From: Erwinia tasmaniensis Et1/99
Lineage (GTDB): Bacteria; Pseudomonadota; Gammaproteobacteria; Enterobacterales; Enterobacteriaceae
Assembly: GCF_000026185.1 (NCBI RefSeq)
Contig: NC_010694.1
Coordinates: 62,001-126,000 of the forward strand
Direction of reading: 5' to 3'
Length of the DNA: 64,000 nt
Part shown: positions 41,499 through 50,759 of the stretch, in pieces
Layout: each line of letters starts with the position of its first letter
Numbering within the stretch: the stretch's first letter is position 1
Notes under the pieces: generated by a model
What the model was told of the DNA's origin: nothing
Seen by the model: the letters and a program-made list of their open reading frames with translations, nothing else
Databases searched by the model: none
Program-made: the position numbers and the translations under genes

Positions 41499-42431
41499 CT
41501 AAAAATGGAATTTCACCGAAAGCTTTTTGGAGATCTCTTGCACCATTTGGTTGCTCTCAATGCTGTCGGAGATGACTTTCAGCGCCCGCGTGGCCGGAAC
41601 CGGAACCACTTTTACGCGGCATACCGCACCGCCACGGAATGGATTACGCGGTTTCAGCGGCCGGGTCTTGCCGTCTGAAGGTAAAGGAGCCGGGTTAACG
41701 AGCTGGGCTTCATTGAGCAACTGGCTTGGACGCACCAGGGTAATATCCGCCGGCAGGGTTGGCAGCATCTGCTGGAGCACCCTGACCGTGGACGGATGAG
41801 GATGTCCTATCGCGATGGCCGAACCGTCGCGCTGGGCGAGGTGCACAGCCCGAGCGAACTGCACGCGAATATCCGCTTCATTCTGACTGTCGTCGAGGAA
41901 CACCCGACGTTTTACCACCTTCACGCCCGTACCTGCCGCTGCGCGGCTCGCCTGGCTGTTGCCGATAGTCATGCTATCAAGAAAGTAAAAATTATAGTGA
42001 CTGAGTACCTGCATTACCTTCTGCATCCCCGGCAGACTGGAGGTCATCGCGCTGCCCATATGGTTATTCAGGCCAACGGCATAGGGCACAGCGGCAGCGG
42101 CTTCACGTATAATTCGTGCAATTTCTTCAGCAGACATATCCGGGCGCAGCGTGTCTTTTTCCAGCGGCTGCTTGCTCAATGGCGCCATCGGCAGATGGAT
42201 CAGCACTTCGTGGCCGCTTTGGTGGGCTTTGGTGGCCATTTCGCGCGCGTGTGGCGCGTTGGGCAGCACGGCGACTGAAATTGCGGCAGGCATCTGTAAT
42301 ACCTGCTGCTCCTGCGTCGGCCGATAGCCAAAGTCATCAATGACAATCGAGAGGTTACCCGCCCAGGCCGGACTGGTGATAGCTATGGCCATCAGCGCCT
42401 GTGCGAGTTTTTGCAGTTGTGAGATCAACAC
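41499..42431 (-). CDS. yibQ: YibQ, divergent polysaccharide deacetylase family protein
   Basis: A 310-residue protein with signal peptide (cleavage probably after SPAWA, residue 24) and a divergent polysaccharide deacetylase domain (LSIVIDDFGYRPTQEQQVL, EVLIHLPMAPL, GLNNHMGSAMT, FFLD-like YFLDSMTIGNS). It should be periplasmic. The substrate is not established. It starts immediately after the envC stop and is probably cotranscribed with it, which points to cell-wall work. The C-terminal 60 residues are basic and less conserved. Confidence 0.9.
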   Translation of the reverse strand: MLISQLQKLAQALMAIAITSPAWAGNLSIVIDDFGYRPTQEQQVLQMPAAISVAVLPNAPHAREMATKAHQSGHEVLIHLPMAPLSKQPLEKDTLRPDMSAEEIARIIREAAAAVPYAVGLNNHMGSAMTSSLPGMQKVMQVLSHYNFYFLDSMTIGNSQASRAAAGTGVKVVKRRVFLDDSQNEADIRVQFARAVHLAQRDGSAIAIGHPHPSTVRVLQQMLPTLPADITLVRPSQLLNEAQLVNPAPLPSDGKTRPLKPRNPFRGGAVCRVKVVPVPATRALKVISDSIESNQMVQEISKKLSVKFHF

Positions 42432-43739
42432 TTATCTTCCTAACCACGGTAGTGGATTGACGGCCTGCCCCTGGCGGCGGATTTCAAAATAGAGTGACGG
42501 CGTGCCACGGCCACCGCTGGTGCCGACCAGGGCGATGGGTTGCCCGGCGTGTACCTGCGTTCCGACATTGACCAGCGCGCTCTGATTGTAGCCGTACAGG
42601 CTCATATCGCCTTTACCGTGCTCGACTACCACGACCAGGCCGTAACCTTGCAGCCAGTCGGCCATCAGCACACGACCGTCGGCGATCGCTTTGACTTCGG
42701 TTCCTTCCGGTGCGCCAATCACCAGCCCCTTCCAACGCAGTTCTCCCTGGAGCTGCTCACCGAAGCGATGTTCAATGTTACCGCGCACGGGCCAGAGCGC
42801 CTGGCCCGCTGGCCGCCCAAGCCCCCCGGTGCGCGAAATCAGCGCACGTTCGTTCTCGGTCGGTTTATAAGTCGAACCTTTACTTCTGGCCTGCGCCTCA
42901 CGCTTGCGCACTTTTTCGGCTTCACGCGCTTCCTGCTCTGCCCGCGCTTTAGCCTCACGTTCGGCTTTGGCAAGCTTATCGCGCAGGCGCGTTTCGTTGC
43001 GCTGTAGTTCAACCAGCTGCGCCTGATCTTTTTCCAGGGAGGACTCAAGGGTTGTCAGCGTGTTCTTACGTGCCCGACGAGCTCCTTCCAGTTTCAGATT
43101 CTGTTCCTGCTGCTGCGTGAGCAGGGACTTTTGTTGCGCCTGTTTGTCGACGAGACTGGTTTTCTGCTGCGCCAGATCGCTGCGAGTCCGTTTCAGCGCC
43201 TCGATGGCTTTTTGCCGCGCATCGTTCAGGTAGCCAAAGTAAGCCAGTATGCGTTCGCTGCGCTGGCTGGCTTCACCGCTCAGAATGAGCTGCAAACCGT
43301 TATGCTGGCCCTGACGGAATGCGGCATCCAGCTGCTCACCCAGACTGGATTCCTGTTGCTTTTGCTGCTGCTGAAGTTGGTTGATCGAGGCGGTCAGGCT
43401 GGCAATATCTTTATTAAGCGCGGTGAGATTGTTCTGGGTATCGCGTAGCTGGCGACTGGCCTGCGCAATGCTTTTTTCCTGGCTTTGCAACTGATCAAGC
43501 AGTTCGCTGCGCTGCTGTTTTTGCCGCTGTACACTTTTCTCTTTCGCCGCGATATCCTGCTGAATGCTTTGCAGCTGTGATTTTCCGTCTTCGGCGGCCT
43601 GCACGGAAAAAGAGAATAGCAGTGCGCCCGTGCAGAATGCACTGGCGGCCAGTTTGGACAAGCTTACACGTCGTGACAGCGCTTTCGACTGCGGGTCACG
43701 CGGGGTCCATGAATGTAACACCGTTACTTTTTCCCTCAT
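42432..43739 (-). CDS. envC: Murein hydrolase activator EnvC
   Basis: EnvC (435 aa) is a periplasmic factor recruited by FtsEX that activates the amidases AmiA and AmiB during septum splitting. A signal peptide (to about VQAAED) precedes a long coiled coil (about 55-290, Gln/Lys/Glu-rich), which contacts FtsX. The C-terminal degenerate LytM domain (about 320-435: ELRWKGLVIGAPEGTEVKAIADG, GYGLVVVVEHGKGDMSLYGY) lacks a working zinc site, as in all EnvC. In E. coli gpmI precedes it; here the upstream gene is divergent yibN and gpmI is missing. Confidence 0.96.
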   Translation of the reverse strand: MREKVTVLHSWTPRDPQSKALSRRVSLSKLAASAFCTGALLFSFSVQAAEDGKSQLQSIQQDIAAKEKSVQRQKQQRSELLDQLQSQEKSIAQASRQLRDTQNNLTALNKDIASLTASINQLQQQQKQQESSLGEQLDAAFRQGQHNGLQLILSGEASQRSERILAYFGYLNDARQKAIEALKRTRSDLAQQKTSLVDKQAQQKSLLTQQQEQNLKLEGARRARKNTLTTLESSLEKDQAQLVELQRNETRLRDKLAKAEREAKARAEQEAREAEKVRKREAQARSKGSTYKPTENERALISRTGGLGRPAGQALWPVRGNIEHRFGEQLQGELRWKGLVIGAPEGTEVKAIADGRVLMADWLQGYGLVVVVEHGKGDMSLYGYNQSALVNVGTQVHAGQPIALVGTSGGRGTPSLYFEIRRQGQAVNPLPWLGR

Positions 43740-44090
43740 AGCTACGGATTATTCCACGATGAACAGCCGCTTACCAGCCGTCTTAACGTGGTTTTCTATT
43801 ACTGGTGGTAACAAATTCAGCGCGGCCTGCACGGTAAAAATGACGCGTGCGTCACTAGGCTGACGGCCAATGTGCGGACAATAATTGGTGAGATTGCGCA
43901 ACAATTAACCGCCTAAGAACGCGACGATGTCATCACAGGATAGCCGTTTTAACCGGCAGCAACTTTTTTTTGTAATCTGCCGCAGAAAACGTAACTCTGA
44001 AGGGCTTCTCGACTGTACATGGCACTCCTGGCAGGTATACTCAGAAGCCTTGTTTTCGCTTATTAACCCTTTCGGGAGTTGTTACCCCTC
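43740..44090. other. Divergent region between envC and yibN; no gpmI
   Basis: No gene was found in these 351 bases. TATACT at 44036-44041 is a plausible -10 for yibN, and a GGGAG ribosome site follows at about 44074. E. coli carries gpmI (phosphoglycerate mutase) between these two genes; nothing resembling it remains. Confidence 0.5.
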
Positions 44091-44522
44091 ATGCAAGATA
44101 TTATGCAGTTCGCAGGCAATCACACCATTTTAGCTTTGGCGTGGGTTGTCCTGCTGGTTTTGGTGATCGTTACCACCGTTAAGGGCATGTTCTCCAAAGT
44201 AAAAGTGATTAGTCGTGGTGAAGCGACTCGCTTGATTAACAAAGAAGAGGCCGTGGTGGTAGACGTGCGTGGGCGTGACGATTACCGCAAGGGACATATT
44301 TCTAATGCGATTAACGTGCTGGCCGCAGATATCAAGAAAGGTAACTTTGGCGAGCTGGAAAAACATAAAGCCCAGCCGCTGATCGTGGCCTGTGCTACCG
44401 GCACCTCTGCCGTTGAGTCTGCAGCGCAACTGAATGCAGCGGGTTATGAGCAGGTATTCGTGCTGAAAGATGGCGTGTCGGGCTGGAGCAGCGAGAACCT
44501 GCCGTTGGTTCGCGGGAAATAA
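44091..44522 (+). CDS. yibN: YibN, membrane-anchored rhodanese-like protein
   Basis: A 143-residue protein with one N-terminal membrane helix ([18 protein letters not shown]) and a cytoplasmic rhodanese domain ([32 protein letters not shown]). The expected active-site loop carries Cys in [13 protein letters not shown], so unlike many relatives it may be catalytically competent for sulfur transfer. YibN has been reported as a partner of the protein-insertion machinery in E. coli. The ATG at 44091 follows GGGAG and matches the family N-terminus. It leads the yibN-grxC-secB-gpsA series. Confidence 0.92.
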   Translation: MQDIMQFAGNHTILALAWVVLLVLVIVTTVKGMFSKVKVISRGEATRLINKEEAVVVDVRGRDDYRKGHISNAINVLAADIKKGNFGELEKHKAQPLIVACATGTSAVESAAQLNAAGYEQVFVLKDGVSGWSSENLPLVRGK

Positions 44523-44562
44523 GCCGCAGAACCGGGATCAATTCATTGTTGGAGGGCCGAAC

Positions 44563-44814
44563 ATGGCTACTGTTGAGATCTACACCAAAGCAACCTGTCC
44601 TTTTTGCCATCGGGCGAAAGCGCTGCTGGACCAGAAAGGTGTCAGCTATCAGGAAATCCCGATCGATGGGGATGCCGCATTGCGTGAGGTGATGATAAAA
44701 CGCAGCGGTCGCACCACGGTTCCTCAGATTTTTATTAATGCGCAGCACGTCGGTGGCTGTGACGACCTGTTCGCTCTTGACGGTCGTAACGGTCTTGAGC
44801 CGCTGTTAAAATAG
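44563..44814 (+). CDS. grxC: Glutaredoxin 3
   Basis: GrxC (83 aa) is a glutathione-dependent thiol oxidoreductase. The start [20 protein letters not shown] gives an active site CPFC (Cys12, Cys15) where E. coli has [13 protein letters not shown] (cis-Pro) and GGCDDLFAL bind glutathione and include the extra Cys of this type. The upstream in-frame ATG at 44470 overlaps yibN and is not used; a GGAGG lies upstream of 44563. Confidence 0.95.
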   Translation: MATVEIYTKATCPFCHRAKALLDQKGVSYQEIPIDGDAALREVMIKRSGRTTVPQIFINAQHVGGCDDLFALDGRNGLEPLLK

Positions 44815-44899
44815 GGAAAGGCTGCGCATTCGGCGCACTGTATTGCCTGTCTATTGTTGCCGCACAGTAACGGATTATTCACTCATAGGGTCAAGTACC

Positions 44900-45361
44900 A
44901 TGTCAGAACAAAACAATACCGAGATGTCTTTCCAGATCCAGCGTATTTATACCAAAGACATCTCTTTCGAAGCACCTAATGCACCGCAGGTTTTTCAGAA
45001 AGAGTGGGAACCTGAAGTTAAACTGGATCTCGACACCGCCTCGAGCCAGCTGGCTGACGATGTGTATGAGGTGGTACTGCGTGTCACGGTGACAGCCACC
45101 GTGGGTGAAGATTCTGCGTTCCTGTGTGAAGTTCAGCAGGCGGGTATTTTCTCCGTTGGCGGCATCGACGGTACTCAGATGGCACATTGCCTGGGCGCAT
45201 ACTGCCCGAATATCCTTTTCCCATATGCTCGTGAATGCATCACCAGCCTGGTCGCGCGTGGTACTTTCCCGCAGCTGAACCTTGCACCGGTTAACTTTGA
45301 CGCGCTGTTTATGAATTATCTCCAGCAGTCAGAAGGTGCAGCGCAGCAGCAGGACGCGTAA
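44900..45361 (+). CDS. secB: Protein-export chaperone SecB
   Basis: SecB (153 aa) is the tetrameric cytosolic chaperone that keeps precursor proteins unfolded and passes them to SecA. The sequence after [20 protein letters not shown] matches E. coli, including the SecA-binding surface ([12 protein letters not shown]) and [20 protein letters not shown]. The ORF opens at 44843, but the ATG at 44900 is the family start. Its TAA stop overlaps the gpsA ATG by one base. Confidence 0.97.
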   Translation: MSEQNNTEMSFQIQRIYTKDISFEAPNAPQVFQKEWEPEVKLDLDTASSQLADDVYEVVLRVTVTATVGEDSAFLCEVQQAGIFSVGGIDGTQMAHCLGAYCPNILFPYARECITSLVARGTFPQLNLAPVNFDALFMNYLQQSEGAAQQQDA

Positions 45362-46380
45362 TGCGTAGCGCTTATGCTGCGATGAGCGTTATCGGTGCCG
45401 GTTCTTACGGCACCGCTTTGGCGATTACGCTGGCCCGTAACGGCCACGAGGTGGTGCTGTGGGGCCATAACCCGCAGCATCAGGCTCAGCTGCAGGCCGA
45501 TCGTTGCCATCAGGCCTTTCTTCCCGATGTGCCTTTCCCGGATACCTTGATAGTCGAAAGCGACCTTGCCTCAGCAATTACGGCGAGCCGCGATGTGTTG
45601 GTGGTGGTGCCGAGCCACGTATTTGGCGATGTCTTACAGCAAATTAAACCTCATCTGCGTGCCGATTCGCGGCTGGTCTGGGCAACCAAAGGTCTTGAAA
45701 AAGAGACAGGGCGATTATTGCAGGATGTGGCGCGTGAGACCCTCGGTGAGAGTATCCCGCTTGCGGTGATATCTGGACCAACCTTTGCCAAAGAGCTGGC
45801 GGCCGGTTTGCCAACCGCGATTGCGCTGGCGGCAACGGACGGCGTGTTTGCTGAAGATTTACAGCAGCTGCTGCACTGCGGCAAAAGCTTCCGCGTCTAT
45901 AATAATCCTGATTTTATCGGCGTGCAGCTGGGCGGAGCGGTTAAAAACGTTATCGCTATTGGCGCGGGGATCTCGGACGGTATTGGCTTCGGGGCCAATG
46001 CGCGCACCGCATTAATTACCCGTGGCCTGGCGGAAATGAGCCGTCTGGGTGCGGCGCTGGGAGCCGATCCTGCTACTTTTATGGGGATGGCCGGGCTGGG
46101 CGATTTGGTACTGACATGTACAGATAACCAGTCACGCAACCGGCGCTTTGGCATGATGCTGGGGCAAGGCTTTGACGTTGAAGGCGCTCAGGATGCCATC
46201 GGACAGGTCGTCGAAGGTTTCCGTAATACCAAAGAAGTCAAAGTCCTGGCAGAGCGTTACGCTGTTGAGATGCCGATCACCGAGCAAATTTATCAGGTTC
46301 TCTATTGCGGAAAAAATACGCGCGATGCAGCATTGAGTCTGCTCGGACGCTCAAGGAAGGACGAAAACAACGGCGGCTAA
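45361..46380 (+). CDS. gpsA: NAD(P)H-dependent glycerol-3-phosphate dehydrogenase
   Basis: GpsA (339 aa) reduces dihydroxyacetone phosphate to sn-glycerol 3-phosphate, the backbone of phospholipids. The dinucleotide fold is [20 protein letters not shown]. The catalytic Lys lies in [13 protein letters not shown], and [20 protein letters not shown] and [20 protein letters not shown] complete the family pattern. It is translationally coupled to secB (TAATG). A terminator follows before cysE. Confidence 0.98.
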   Translation: MRSAYAAMSVIGAGSYGTALAITLARNGHEVVLWGHNPQHQAQLQADRCHQAFLPDVPFPDTLIVESDLASAITASRDVLVVVPSHVFGDVLQQIKPHLRADSRLVWATKGLEKETGRLLQDVARETLGESIPLAVISGPTFAKELAAGLPTAIALAATDGVFAEDLQQLLHCGKSFRVYNNPDFIGVQLGGAVKNVIAIGAGISDGIGFGANARTALITRGLAEMSRLGAALGADPATFMGMAGLGDLVLTCTDNQSRNRRFGMMLGQGFDVEGAQDAIGQVVEGFRNTKEVKVLAERYAVEMPITEQIYQVLYCGKNTRDAALSLLGRSRKDENNGG

Positions 46381-46405
46381 GCCGAATCCACTGCGAAGTC
46401 GTCTG

Positions 46406-46431
46406 TGGCGTCTGATCGGACGCCATTTTTT
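46406..46431 (+). terminator. gpsA intrinsic terminator
   Basis: TGGCGTC (46406-46412), a 6-base loop, GACGCCA (46419-46425) and six T. It ends 14 bases before the cysE start, so cysE probably has its own promoter or partial readthrough. Confidence 0.8.
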
Positions 46432-46445
46432 ATGGGGAGAGAGTC

Positions 46446-47267
46446 ATGTCGTGCGTAGAACCTGAACAGATCTGGGAAGACATTAAAACAGAAGCGCGCG
46501 CGCTGGCTGAGTGTGAGCCGATGCTGGCCAGTTTTTACCACGCCACGTTATTAAAACATGACGACCTGGGAAGCGCATTGAGCTATATGCTGGCGAATAA
46601 GTTGGCCAACCCCATTATGCCGGCGATTGCCGTGCGTGAAGTGATTCAGGACGCCTACCGACAAGATCCGTCGATGATCATCTCCGCTGCCTGCGATATC
46701 CAGGCGGTGCGTCAGCGCGACCCGGCGGTGGACAAGTACTCCACGCCGCTACTGTATTTAAAAGGCTTCCACGCCTTACAGGCTTATCGTATCGGCCACT
46801 GGCTGTGGAACGAAGGCCGGCAGGCGCTCGCGGTTTATTTGCAGAACGAGATTTCCGTTTCTTTTGCCGTGGATATTCACCCTGCGGCGAAAATTGGTCG
46901 TGGCATCATGTTGGACCATGCCACCGGCATCGTGATAGGCGAGACGGCAATCATTGAAGATGACGTTTCGATTCTGCAATCCGTCACGCTTGGCGGTACG
47001 GGTAAAACCAGCGGCGATCGTCATCCCAAAATCCGCGAAGGTGTTATGATCGGGGCGGGTGCCAAGATCCTCGGTAATATCGAAGTGGGGCGCGGCGCGA
47101 AAATCGGTGCGGGTTCGGTGGTGTTACAGCCTGTGCCTGCGCACACTACCGCTGCGGGCGTTCCGGCGCGTATCGTCGGCAAGCCTGACAGCGACAAGCC
47201 ATCGATGGAAATGGATCAACATTTCAATGGGATGGTGCCAGGTTTTGAATTTGGTGACGGGATCTGA
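46446..47267 (+). CDS. cysE: Serine acetyltransferase
   Basis: CysE (273 aa) makes O-acetylserine from serine and acetyl-CoA, the entry step of cysteine synthesis, and is feedback-inhibited by cysteine. An N-terminal helical domain precedes the left-handed beta-helix of hexapeptide repeats (HPAAKIGRGIMLDHATGIVIG, GRGAKIGAGSVVLQPVPAH). The C-terminal tail ending FEFGDGI is the segment that docks into CysK. TGGGGAGAGAGTC provides the ribosome site. Confidence 0.98.
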   Translation: MSCVEPEQIWEDIKTEARALAECEPMLASFYHATLLKHDDLGSALSYMLANKLANPIMPAIAVREVIQDAYRQDPSMIISAACDIQAVRQRDPAVDKYSTPLLYLKGFHALQAYRIGHWLWNEGRQALAVYLQNEISVSFAVDIHPAAKIGRGIMLDHATGIVIGETAIIEDDVSILQSVTLGGTGKTSGDRHPKIREGVMIGAGAKILGNIEVGRGAKIGAGSVVLQPVPAHTTAAGVPARIVGKPDSDKPSMEMDQHFNGMVPGFEFGDGI

Positions 47268-47294
47268 AAGCGACCCATTCGTTTATCGCTTGCG

Positions 47295-47313
47295 GGTCGG
47301 GCAGCGCCCGACC
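47295..47313 (+). terminator. Hairpin after cysE
   Basis: GGTCGGGC (47295-47302), loop AGC, GCCCGACC (47306-47313), 28 bases after the cysE stop. T-run absent. Confidence 0.6.
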
Positions 47314-47381
47314 TGCTCAAACATTTGGCGTCTATGACGCCTTGTCTGTGCCAGCAAAACGCGAGCTGGCTGCGACAACAT

Positions 47382-47855
47382 TCAGTCTCTTAATATTGCG
47401 CCAGCATAATCCAGCTGTCTCCACGCCTCATAGACCACCACTGAAACCGCGTTAGATAAATTCATGCTGCGGCTGTCCGGCATCATCGGTATGCGAATTT
47501 TTTGCTGTGCCGGCAGCGCATCAAGCACCCTGGCAGGCAGCCCCCGCGTTTCTGGCCCAAATAGCAGGTAATCCCCCGCCTGATAGCTTACCGCACTGTG
47601 TGCGGGCGTGCCTTTAGTGGTCAGGGCAAACAAACGCCGTGGCGTTTCGGACGCGGCAAAGGCCTCATAGCTGGCATGATGCCTGATGGCGGCGAATTCG
47701 TGATAGTCGAGTCCGGCACGGCGCAGTCGTTTGTCATCCCAGGCGAAACCGAGGGGTTCGATCAAATGCAGCTGAAAGCCGGTATTGGCGCAGAGGCGGA
47801 TGATGTTCCCGGTATTTGGCGGGATTTCGGGTTCAAATAAAACGATATTAAGCAT
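47382..47855 (-). CDS. trmL: tRNA (cytidine/uridine-2'-O)-methyltransferase TrmL
   Basis: TrmL (157 aa) is a minimal SPOUT enzyme that methylates the wobble base 2'-OH (position 34) of two tRNA-Leu isoacceptors. Visible motifs are [21 protein letters not shown] (RNA/catalytic), [12 protein letters not shown] and the SAM knot [23 protein letters not shown]. It is convergent with cysE as in E. coli. Upstream it lies directly next to the cpxA end (38 bp), an arrangement not present in E. coli K-12, where cpx is elsewhere. Confidence 0.96.
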   Translation of the reverse strand: MLNIVLFEPEIPPNTGNIIRLCANTGFQLHLIEPLGFAWDDKRLRRAGLDYHEFAAIRHHASYEAFAASETPRRLFALTTKGTPAHSAVSYQAGDYLLFGPETRGLPARVLDALPAQQKIRIPMMPDSRSMNLSNAVSVVVYEAWRQLDYAGAILRD

Positions 47856-47860
47856 GATGC

Positions 47861-47880
47861 GGCCCTCAGGAACGAGGGCC
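47861..47880. terminator. Hairpin between cpxA and trmL
   Basis: GGCCCTC (47861-47867), 6-base loop, GAGGGCC (47874-47880), lying 13 bases after the cpxA stop in the direction of cpxA transcription. It lacks a T-run. Confidence 0.5.
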
Positions 47881-47893
47881 GAAGGATAGCAAA

Positions 47894-49273
47894 TTAATCG
47901 CTATGAGTGGTATACAGCGGTAGCCATATTGTCAGGCGTAATCCTCCCAGCGGGCTGTTATCGGCTTTGACCGAGCCACGGTGCTGTTGAATGGCGTTAT
48001 CGACAATCGCCAGCCCCAGACCGGTGCCGCCAGATTCACGATCGCGCGCCTCATCGGTACGGTAGAATGGACGGAAAATCTGTTCGCGGTCTTCCTGGCT
48101 GACACCCGGACCATCGTCATCGACATGAACGGTAATGCCCTTTTTATCAACCGCAAAGCTCACCGAGATTTTGCTGTGCGAATAGCGCAGCGCGTTGCGA
48201 ACAATGTTCTCAAGCGCACTTTCCAGCGAACTGGGGTTACCGTAAAGCGGCCAGGGGCCGGGAGGATAGGGGATCTCAAGTACTTTCCCCATCTGCTCGG
48301 CTTCGAAACGCGCATCTTCCAGAACGTCCGACCACAGGTGATTGGCCTTGATCGCCTCACTCACCAGCGCATTTTTGTGCTGGGTGCGCGACAGCACCAG
48401 CAGGTCGTTGATCATGCCATCCAGACGTTGCGCTTCCATCTCAATACGACCCAGCTCTTTCCCTTCACCATGGCGACGGCGCATCAGGGCGGTTGCCAGC
48501 TGCAGTCGCGTAAGCGGAGTACGCAGCTCGTGGGATATATCGGATAGCAAACGTTGCTGCGCGTTCATCATGCGTTCCAGCGCGCTGACCATTTGGTTAA
48601 AGCTGGCACCGGCCGCGAGGAACTCCTGAGGCCCCGACTCCAGTTCAGGACGCTGACGCAGGTTACCCGCCGCAACGTCATCGGCGGCATGCTTCAGTTT
48701 CCGCGCGGGTTTTGCCAGGCTCCATGCCAGCCACAGCAATAGCGGTGAGCTAATCAGCATGGTGACAATCAGCAGCAACAGCGGGCGGTCAAACAGCAGG
48801 TTGATGAAGTCCAGTTGCGAACTGCCTGCCGGGCGGATCAGGTAGAGCTGATAGTTATCCTCACCATCGCGAATGGAGAACGGCCCCACCATCTCCAGCC
48901 GACCATACTTTTTCTTCTGCGGGCGATCGGCGTTGTCCGACTGTCCGATAAAATTACGGATCACCTGCATTTCATTATGCTGTGCGCCAATCACACGCCC
49001 TTCACTGGTGACTAAAAGCAGCCGTTGTCCGGGGGGCGCCCATTTGTCGATGGCGCGAAACAGCCTGCGCCACCACATTAAATCGTTGGGCGGGTCCTGA
49101 CTGAGTTCCGCCTCAACATGTTGCTCAATCATCGTGCCCTGCCGCTGCTCATTGTCCAGCAGCGGCGTCATCTGACGCGAATCAAGTTTGGGCAGCATCA
49201 ACACCAGCATCAGTACCAGCGCCAAAGTCAGCCAGAAAATGGCAAAGATACGGGTGGTCAGGCTGGATATCAT
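47894..49273 (-). CDS. cpxA: Envelope-stress sensor histidine kinase CpxA
   Basis: CpxA (459 aa) is the inner-membrane sensor of envelope protein misfolding and phosphorylates CpxR. Two membrane helices (about 8-28 and 165-185) enclose the periplasmic sensor domain. A HAMP domain follows, then the dimerisation/phosphoacceptor helix [17 protein letters not shown] (His near 248) and the ATPase domain (N box [12 protein letters not shown] boxes VDDDGPGV and [10 protein letters not shown]). It overlaps cpxR by four bases. Confidence 0.97.
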   Translation of the reverse strand: MISSLTTRIFAIFWLTLALVLMLVLMLPKLDSRQMTPLLDNEQRQGTMIEQHVEAELSQDPPNDLMWWRRLFRAIDKWAPPGQRLLLVTSEGRVIGAQHNEMQVIRNFIGQSDNADRPQKKKYGRLEMVGPFSIRDGEDNYQLYLIRPAGSSQLDFINLLFDRPLLLLIVTMLISSPLLLWLAWSLAKPARKLKHAADDVAAGNLRQRPELESGPQEFLAAGASFNQMVSALERMMNAQQRLLSDISHELRTPLTRLQLATALMRRRHGEGKELGRIEMEAQRLDGMINDLLVLSRTQHKNALVSEAIKANHLWSDVLEDARFEAEQMGKVLEIPYPPGPWPLYGNPSSLESALENIVRNALRYSHSKISVSFAVDKKGITVHVDDDGPGVSQEDREQIFRPFYRTDEARDRESGGTGLGLAIVDNAIQQHRGSVKADNSPLGGLRLTIWLPLYTTHSD

Positions 49274-49971
49274 GCTGCGGATACCATCAGGTAACCCCGA
49301 CCTCGTAGCGTCTTAAACCACGGATGTGCGTCCTGCCGTTCCGGTAATTTGCGCCGTAGGTTAGAGATATGCATATCAATTGCCCGGTCAAATGGTGTCA
49401 GGCGCTTGCCCAGCACTTCCTGGCTAAGATGTTCACGCGAGACGACCTGACCAAGATGTTGGGCCAGCAGATAGAGCAGGGTGAATTCGGTCCCCGTTAA
49501 GTCGAGCGTTTCACCGTCGAAGCTGGCTTCCTGACGACCGGGATTCAGCCGTAACAGGTCAACTTCCAGTGTAGGTGAGCTGTTGTCGTGTTGATGCTGC
49601 TGCTGCTCGCTCCAGTTGGAACGGCGCAAAATAGCGCGAATACGTGCGACCAACTCACGGTCGTTAAAAGGTTTAGGCAGGTAGTCATCCGCCCCCAGTT
49701 CAAGCCCAAGTACCCGGTCTAGCTCGCTTCCGCGCGCGGTTAACATAATGACCGGCGTTTGGTGCTGTTGACGCAGTTCCTTCAAGGTATCGATACCGTT
49801 TTTCTTTGGCATCATGACATCAAGCAACAACAGATCGACGGTGTTGTCCAATAGCGCCAGCGCCTGCTCGCCGTCACCGGCAACCAGAACGTTAAACCCT
49901 TCCATTTCAAGCAATTCTTTCAATAGCGAAGTCAATTCGCGATCGTCGTCAACCAACAGGATCTTATTCAT
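49270..49971 (-). CDS. cpxR: Envelope-stress response regulator CpxR
   Basis: CpxR (233 aa) is an OmpR-type regulator: receiver domain with D8-D9-D10 cluster and phosphoacceptor D51 (in LLLLDVMMPKKNG), then a winged-helix domain ending at the C-terminus (TGTEFTLLYLLAQHLGQVVS, AIDMHISNLRRKL). It activates envelope folding and degradation genes, its own operon and the divergent cpxP. A CpxR box lies in the shared 152-bp promoter region. Confidence 0.98.
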   Translation of the reverse strand: MNKILLVDDDRELTSLLKELLEMEGFNVLVAGDGEQALALLDNTVDLLLLDVMMPKKNGIDTLKELRQQHQTPVIMLTARGSELDRVLGLELGADDYLPKPFNDRELVARIRAILRRSNWSEQQQHQHDNSSPTLEVDLLRLNPGRQEASFDGETLDLTGTEFTLLYLLAQHLGQVVSREHLSQEVLGKRLTPFDRAIDMHISNLRRKLPERQDAHPWFKTLRGRGYLMVSAA

Positions 49972-50026
49972 TTTTTATTGCCCTCCGCAGGCAAAATACC
50001 GTGAACGAATGCGCTCAATCTATCAC

Positions 50027-50041
50027 TTTACGTAGTTTTAC
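50027..50041. promoter_or_regulatory. CpxR-binding box between cpxRA and cpxP
   Basis: TTTAC-GTAGT-TTTAC (50027-50041) is, on the other strand, GTAAA-N5-GTAAA, the CpxR consensus. It lies 83 bases before the cpxP ATG and 56 before the cpxR ATG, suited to drive autoregulation and cpxP induction. Confidence 0.88.
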
Positions 50042-50123
50042 ACCCCCTGACGCATGTTTGCAGCGTGCCCCGTAGACTCGATCTTGTTGAATCGAAATTC
50101 GGAAACGTACCTGGGAGTGAACG

Positions 50124-50633
50124 ATGCGCAAAGTAACTGCCGTCGTTGTGGTTCCGGCGCTGATATATATCCTCTTCGCCGCCTGGTTTGCAAACGCCGC
50201 GACGACTGGAGAGACACATCAGGGTGACGGAGCAAACCGTACACTGAGGCAAGTTCCACAAAGCCACATGTTCGACGGCATCAGCTTGACGGAGCAACAG
50301 CGTCAGCAGATGCGTGACCTGATGCAGCAGGGCAGGTACGACCAATCTCAGATAAGTATTAACGATTTAGAGCAGCTGCACGAACTGATTATTGCAGATA
50401 AATTCGATCAGGTGGCCTATGAGGCTCAGGCAAAAAAAATTGCGCAGGCTGAAGTTGCTCGCCAGGTCGACATGGCCAGGGTTCGCAACCAGATGTACCA
50501 TCTTTTAACGCCTCAGCAGCAGGACATCTTGAAAAAGAGACATCAGCAGCGCCTTGATGAGTTGCGCAGGTTGACGAATATGCAGCTATCTTCACCGCTG
50601 CAGGCAGCAAGCAGTACCGATAGCACCCCTTAG
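50124..50633 (+). CDS. cpxP: Periplasmic adaptor/inhibitor CpxP
   Basis: CpxP (169 aa) is a periplasmic helical protein of the LTXXQ (Spy/CpxP) family that damps CpxA and delivers misfolded proteins to DegP. A signal peptide (cleavage near ANAA, residue 26) precedes two family motifs, LTEQQRQQMRDLM and LTPQQQDILKKRHQQRL. It diverges from cpxRA and is preceded by the CpxR box. Overall similarity to E. coli CpxP is modest, but family and context agree. Confidence 0.92.
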   Translation: MRKVTAVVVVPALIYILFAAWFANAATTGETHQGDGANRTLRQVPQSHMFDGISLTEQQRQQMRDLMQQGRYDQSQISINDLEQLHELIIADKFDQVAYEAQAKKIAQAEVARQVDMARVRNQMYHLLTPQQQDILKKRHQQRLDELRRLTNMQLSSPLQAASSTDSTP

Positions 50634-50687
50634 TACCCACAAAGATAGTACCCCTGTTTTCCTTGCCATAGACGTATCCCTGTCTAC

Positions 50688-50712
50688 CCCGCCATGATGG
50701 CGGGTTTTTTTT
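50688..50712 (+). terminator. cpxP intrinsic terminator
   Basis: CCCGCC, loop ATGAT and GGCGGG (50688-50704), followed by eight T. It separates cpxP from fieF. Confidence 0.88.
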
Positions 50713-50759
50713 ATCGCAGATCCAGTATACTTAATCGACTAAACCGGATGAGTAGCGCT

